Below, one piece after another: positions 61,174-64,000 of a stretch of DNA of 64,000 nt. A model generated the notes under the pieces. That model did no database searches, was not told the origin of the DNA, and worked only from the letters and a program-made list of their open reading frames with translations. The translations under genes were made by a program, and so were the position numbers. The stretch is from the NCBI GenBank assembly GCA_021464415.1, contig CM038468.1, positions 42,781,001-42,845,000 on the forward strand, read 5' to 3'. Every line of letters begins with the position of its first letter. The first letter of the stretch is position 1. The DNA comes from Lonicera japonica (Eukaryota > Streptophyta > Magnoliopsida > Dipsacales > Caprifoliaceae).

Positions 61174-61472
61174 GTTCTCTCTGAGACTTTCCTTCAAAAG
61201 CTATACTTCTATAATCGCTCCTAATTTAAAGCCTTTCAACTCAAGGATATCAAGCTACATGAGAAATGCCCTTGTCCAAGAAGCCCAAAAACTGTACAAT
61301 GAAATGTTGCAAAGAAACAATGTTACATACAATGCCATGGTTCGTCGGTACTTTTAGATTGCCGGGTTAATGCAATGCGGGGACGTAAAAGGGGCCAGAA
61401 AGGTGTTTGAGTATATGCCATATAAGGATGTTGTTATTTGGAATTCAATGATCGCTGGGTATGCTTTGAACA

Positions 61473-61812
61473 AAAGGGAGAAGATGGAAGAATTATATTA
61501 TTTTTTTCTATCTCAATAATGAAACAATTACATATATATACACCAATGGGAAAGAATACAAATAAATGTGAATACAATATTTGACCATGTGAACACAATA
61601 TTTGACCAAATCTATGTGAACACAATATTTGACCACGTGAACACAATATTTGATTAAATATTGTGTTCACGTGGTCAAATATTGTGTTCACATAGATTTG
61701 GTCAAATATTGTATTCACATTTATTTGTATTATTTCCCATTGGTGTATATATACATGTAATTGTTTCATTATAGATATAGAAAATAATATAATTCTTCCG
61801 TCTTCTCCCTTT
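61473..61812. repeat. Long fold-back between PPR and copia relics
   Basis: The left arm from AAAGGGAGAAGATGGAAGAA and the inverted right arm from AAAGGGAGAAGACGGAAGAA match along about 155 bases, including ATGAAACAATTACATATATA-like and GAACACAATATTTGACCA segments. The centre is near 61655. The left arm has one extra TGTGAACACAATATTTGACCA-type unit. No flanking duplication was found. It is either a fold-back element or an inverted duplication made at a rearrangement junction. Confidence 0.85.
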
Positions 61813-61821
61813 CGTTAAAAA

Positions 61822-64000
61822 AGGCCATTGTTGTGAGGCAATACTTCAACACCAAGAAAATAAAATAACTGTCCAAGATCCTTACGTGAGAAATTTTGAG
61901 ATAAATGGTGGATAAACTAATGAGCAACCTCTGTATTGTTACTTGTAATAATTATATCATCCACATAAATGAGAAAATAAATGGTGGTATTTTTGCCATT
62001 AAATATAAATAGAGATGTGTCCGCATTAGAGTTCACAAATTCGGCAGTGAGAAAAAATTGGCAAAGTTCATGATACCAAGCTCTAAGAGCTTGTTTTAGG
62101 CCATAAATGGCCTTACAAAGTTTGCAGACATGATGAGGGTGATTTAGATAAATAAAACCCTATGGTTGTGCCACGAATACATCTTCAGATAAAGTGCCTT
62201 GAAGAAAGGCATTATTGACATCAAGCTACCGAAGAGGCCAGCCGTGGCTGACTGTAATATTGAGGACTAATTGAACAATGGTTGGTTTGACAACCGGGCT
62301 GTATGTGTCATAGAAGTCAATTCCAGGATGTTAATAAAAGCCCTTTGCAACTAAGCGAGCCTTGTATTTGTTAATAGAACCATCAGACAAGTACTTGGTA
62401 CGAAAGATCCATTTACAGCCAACCAAATTCTAGTTGGGATGGGAAAGCACCAGTTCCCATGTACCATGCGAACAAGAGCATCATATTATGTGGACAAGGC
62501 CTGTCTTTATTTGGGGTCTTTTAGGGCTTGGGTGACAGTTGTGGGTTCACGGGTATCAGTATTCTTGTGGAGTTGGGCTGAGAGATTGAGTTTTTCGATG
62601 GGTTTGTGGATATTGTGTTTAGATTGAGTGGCAAAAATGCGTGGAGGGGTTATGGTAAGAGAAGCTGGTTGAGTGATAGTAAAATGGGTTGATGCAGGTA
62701 TGGGCTCAAGAGTAGTGGGTGATGATGAGGTGTTGGTAAGGGATTGTGGGGATGGATTTTGGGTAGACGTTGAAGCAGGGTCAACAGCTGAGGATGGCGT
62801 GGCAAGGACTGGCAATGTCATAAAGCACAATTCAGAAGGAGAGACAGACATGGAATGCTCACTATCAGTTCTGAGGGAGGCAAACGAAAAGATGAACTCG
62901 ACAAACTTTACATGACGAGACGTGAATATGTAGGAAGTGGATGTGTCAAGGCAGAGATAAGCACTTTGGGTGAGAGAATATCCGATGAAAACACATAAAA
63001 ATGACCGTGGAGTAAGTTTGTGAAGCGTGTAGGGCCGTAGCTAAGGATAGCACAGACAACCGAAGCTACAAAGTTTAGAATAGTTGGGTGGGGTATTAAA
63101 GAGTTTATGATATGGTGAAAGAAGTTGAAGAATTGGTGTGGGAAGACGATTGATAAGGTACACATAAGTGGAGAAGGCATATGACAGGTTAAGGGCATGG
63201 ATGCATGAGTCAGGAGAGACAACTAGGTTTTAACTATGTAACGGTGACGACGTTCTGAGTACCCATTGTGCTCGACTGTTTGAGATGGAGATGTGAAATG
63301 GGCGATGCCGTTGGTAGCTAGGAAACCTGTAAGAGCTTGATATTCCCTCTATTGTCAAAGTAAAGTGTAAGAATTTTGCGTTTGAAACGATTTTCAACAA
63401 GAGCCTTGAATTGAATGAAGACATCAAACACATGTGATTTCTATTTAAGAGGATAAAGCTAAGTGTATTTTGTGAAATAATCTACAAAGACGACATAGTA
63501 CTTGTACCCATTAATCGAAGAAAGAGGAGAAGTCCATACATTTGAAAATAAAATTTCAAGAGGTGATGAGGAATAAATAGTTGAAACAGAGAATGGTAAT
63601 TTATGACTTTTATTGCACTGACAATAATTACAATGAGAATTTTTATCAAAGACATTAGAACAATCTAACTTAAAGGAAGACATAATATGTTTATAAATAA
63701 CTGCATATGGATGACCTAATATATGGTGCCATGCGGACGAGGTGGTTTTGACACTGAAAAAGGCAAGAAGCGAAGAAGTTGAAGAAGTGGTGACTGCCGG
63801 CCACTCATATACACCATCCTTAGTTGGACCCTACAAAAGAATTGCCCTCGTACATAGATCTTTCACATAAAAAGATGGTAAGAATTCAATGGATGTGTTA
63901 TTAGTACGACAAAATTGGGATATTAAAATAAGATTTTTTTTCATGGAAGGTATACATAACACATTAGATAAAGTAAAGGATTGGGATGGAGTTGTAAAAG
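61822..64000 (-). pseudogene. Ty1/copia polyprotein relic (integrase and RT), runs off the window
   Basis: Read on the minus strand from the window edge, it shows a pre-integrase segment (GPTKDGVYEW, then WHHILGHP), the zinc-finger-like CNYCQCNKSHKLPF, and the integrase core start (LEILFSNVW-SPLSSINGYKY with FVDYFTKYTWLYPLK, 63450-63560). Next come the integrase C-terminal part (FGC-CYP and CVF-GYS, about 62980-63080), a proline/serine-rich linker (62507-62851), and reverse transcriptase from [28 protein letters not shown] to LIYVDDIIITSN and KDLGQLFYFLGVEV. Gag, LTR and primer-binding site would lie beyond 64000. RNase H is missing, because the sequence stops at the fold-back element. Several stops (after VAKGFY, PLR, VAQP and TEVAH) and a frameshift near 62480 inactivate it. 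Confidence 0.9.

Larger units (their letters stand above)
58427..61519 (+). pseudogene. PPR gene start, interrupted by a hAT element
   Basis: The ATG at 58427 begins MFSICHPIQALKLAYTFSL and the hAT element enters after 58481. Removing the element and one copy of its 8-base duplication (rejoining at 61182) restores the frame exactly. It continues through a basic, serine-rich leader (a mitochondrial or plastid targeting type) into pentatricopeptide-like helices: EAQKLYNEMLQRNNVTYNAM, then [20 protein letters not shown] with IAGYAL. A TAG at 61355-61357 interrupts the repeats. The frame is then lost in the fold-back element starting near 61473. Plant PPR genes usually encode 400-900 residues and act in organelle RNA processing. 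Only about 100 codons survive here, so this is a dead 5' fragment. Confidence 0.85.

Noticed and set aside
61822..64000. Functional copia retrotransposon
   Set aside because: Multiple in-frame stops, a frameshift and loss of the RNase H end.

Overview
This is a plant nuclear window, almost certainly from an angiosperm. It is AT-rich, has intron-containing genes with GT-AG splice sites, plant Ty1/copia and Ty3/gypsy remnants, hAT, Mutator-like and PIF/Harbinger-like elements, and an Au-like SINE with the conserved angiosperm 3' core. The species cannot be told from the sequence. All exon models below were joined by hand from reading frame and splice sites, without transcript or homology support.

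Three host genes look intact. (1) 27538-34698 (+): a six-exon, 477-residue TPR-like protein containing an internal duplication. (2) 35695-45094 (-): a nine-exon, 473-residue G3BP-like protein (NTF2 domain, RRM, RGG tail). These two genes converge, with about 1 kb between stop codons. (3) 54342-57361 (-): a four-exon, 292-residue chloroplast-type ribonucleoprotein with two RRMs. Broken host genes are a C2-domain fragment (737-1123, -) and the start of a PPR gene (58427-61519, +), which is split by a transposon.

The rest is mostly transposon-derived. The left third (1-26 kb) holds two SINE-like relics, an RNase H relic, a TRIM array with four LTRs, a decayed gypsy element, two copies of one Mutator-like family in opposite orientation, and several MITEs. 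The most unusual object is the first Mutator-like copy (11339-15462). Inside an array of short perfect palindromes it carries a 2.9 kb segment of an endogenous pararetrovirus (Caulimoviridae-like) capsid region. The second copy (19190-20681) has the palindrome array but no viral segment, and is flanked by a 9-bp duplication with one mismatch.

The long introns of the TPR and G3BP-like genes hold further MITEs and a tandem duplication. Between 46 and 53 kb there are hAT-type elements (one with another element nested inside it), an LTR-like block and a tandem/inverted array. At the right end a hAT element sits in the PPR reading frame and itself contains a 1.8 kb solo LTR. A fold-back element then separates the PPR relic from a copia polyprotein relic that runs off the window.

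Insertion boundaries were called from target-site duplications read directly in the sequence. Family names for elements without a transposase are inferred from duplication length and terminal bases only.
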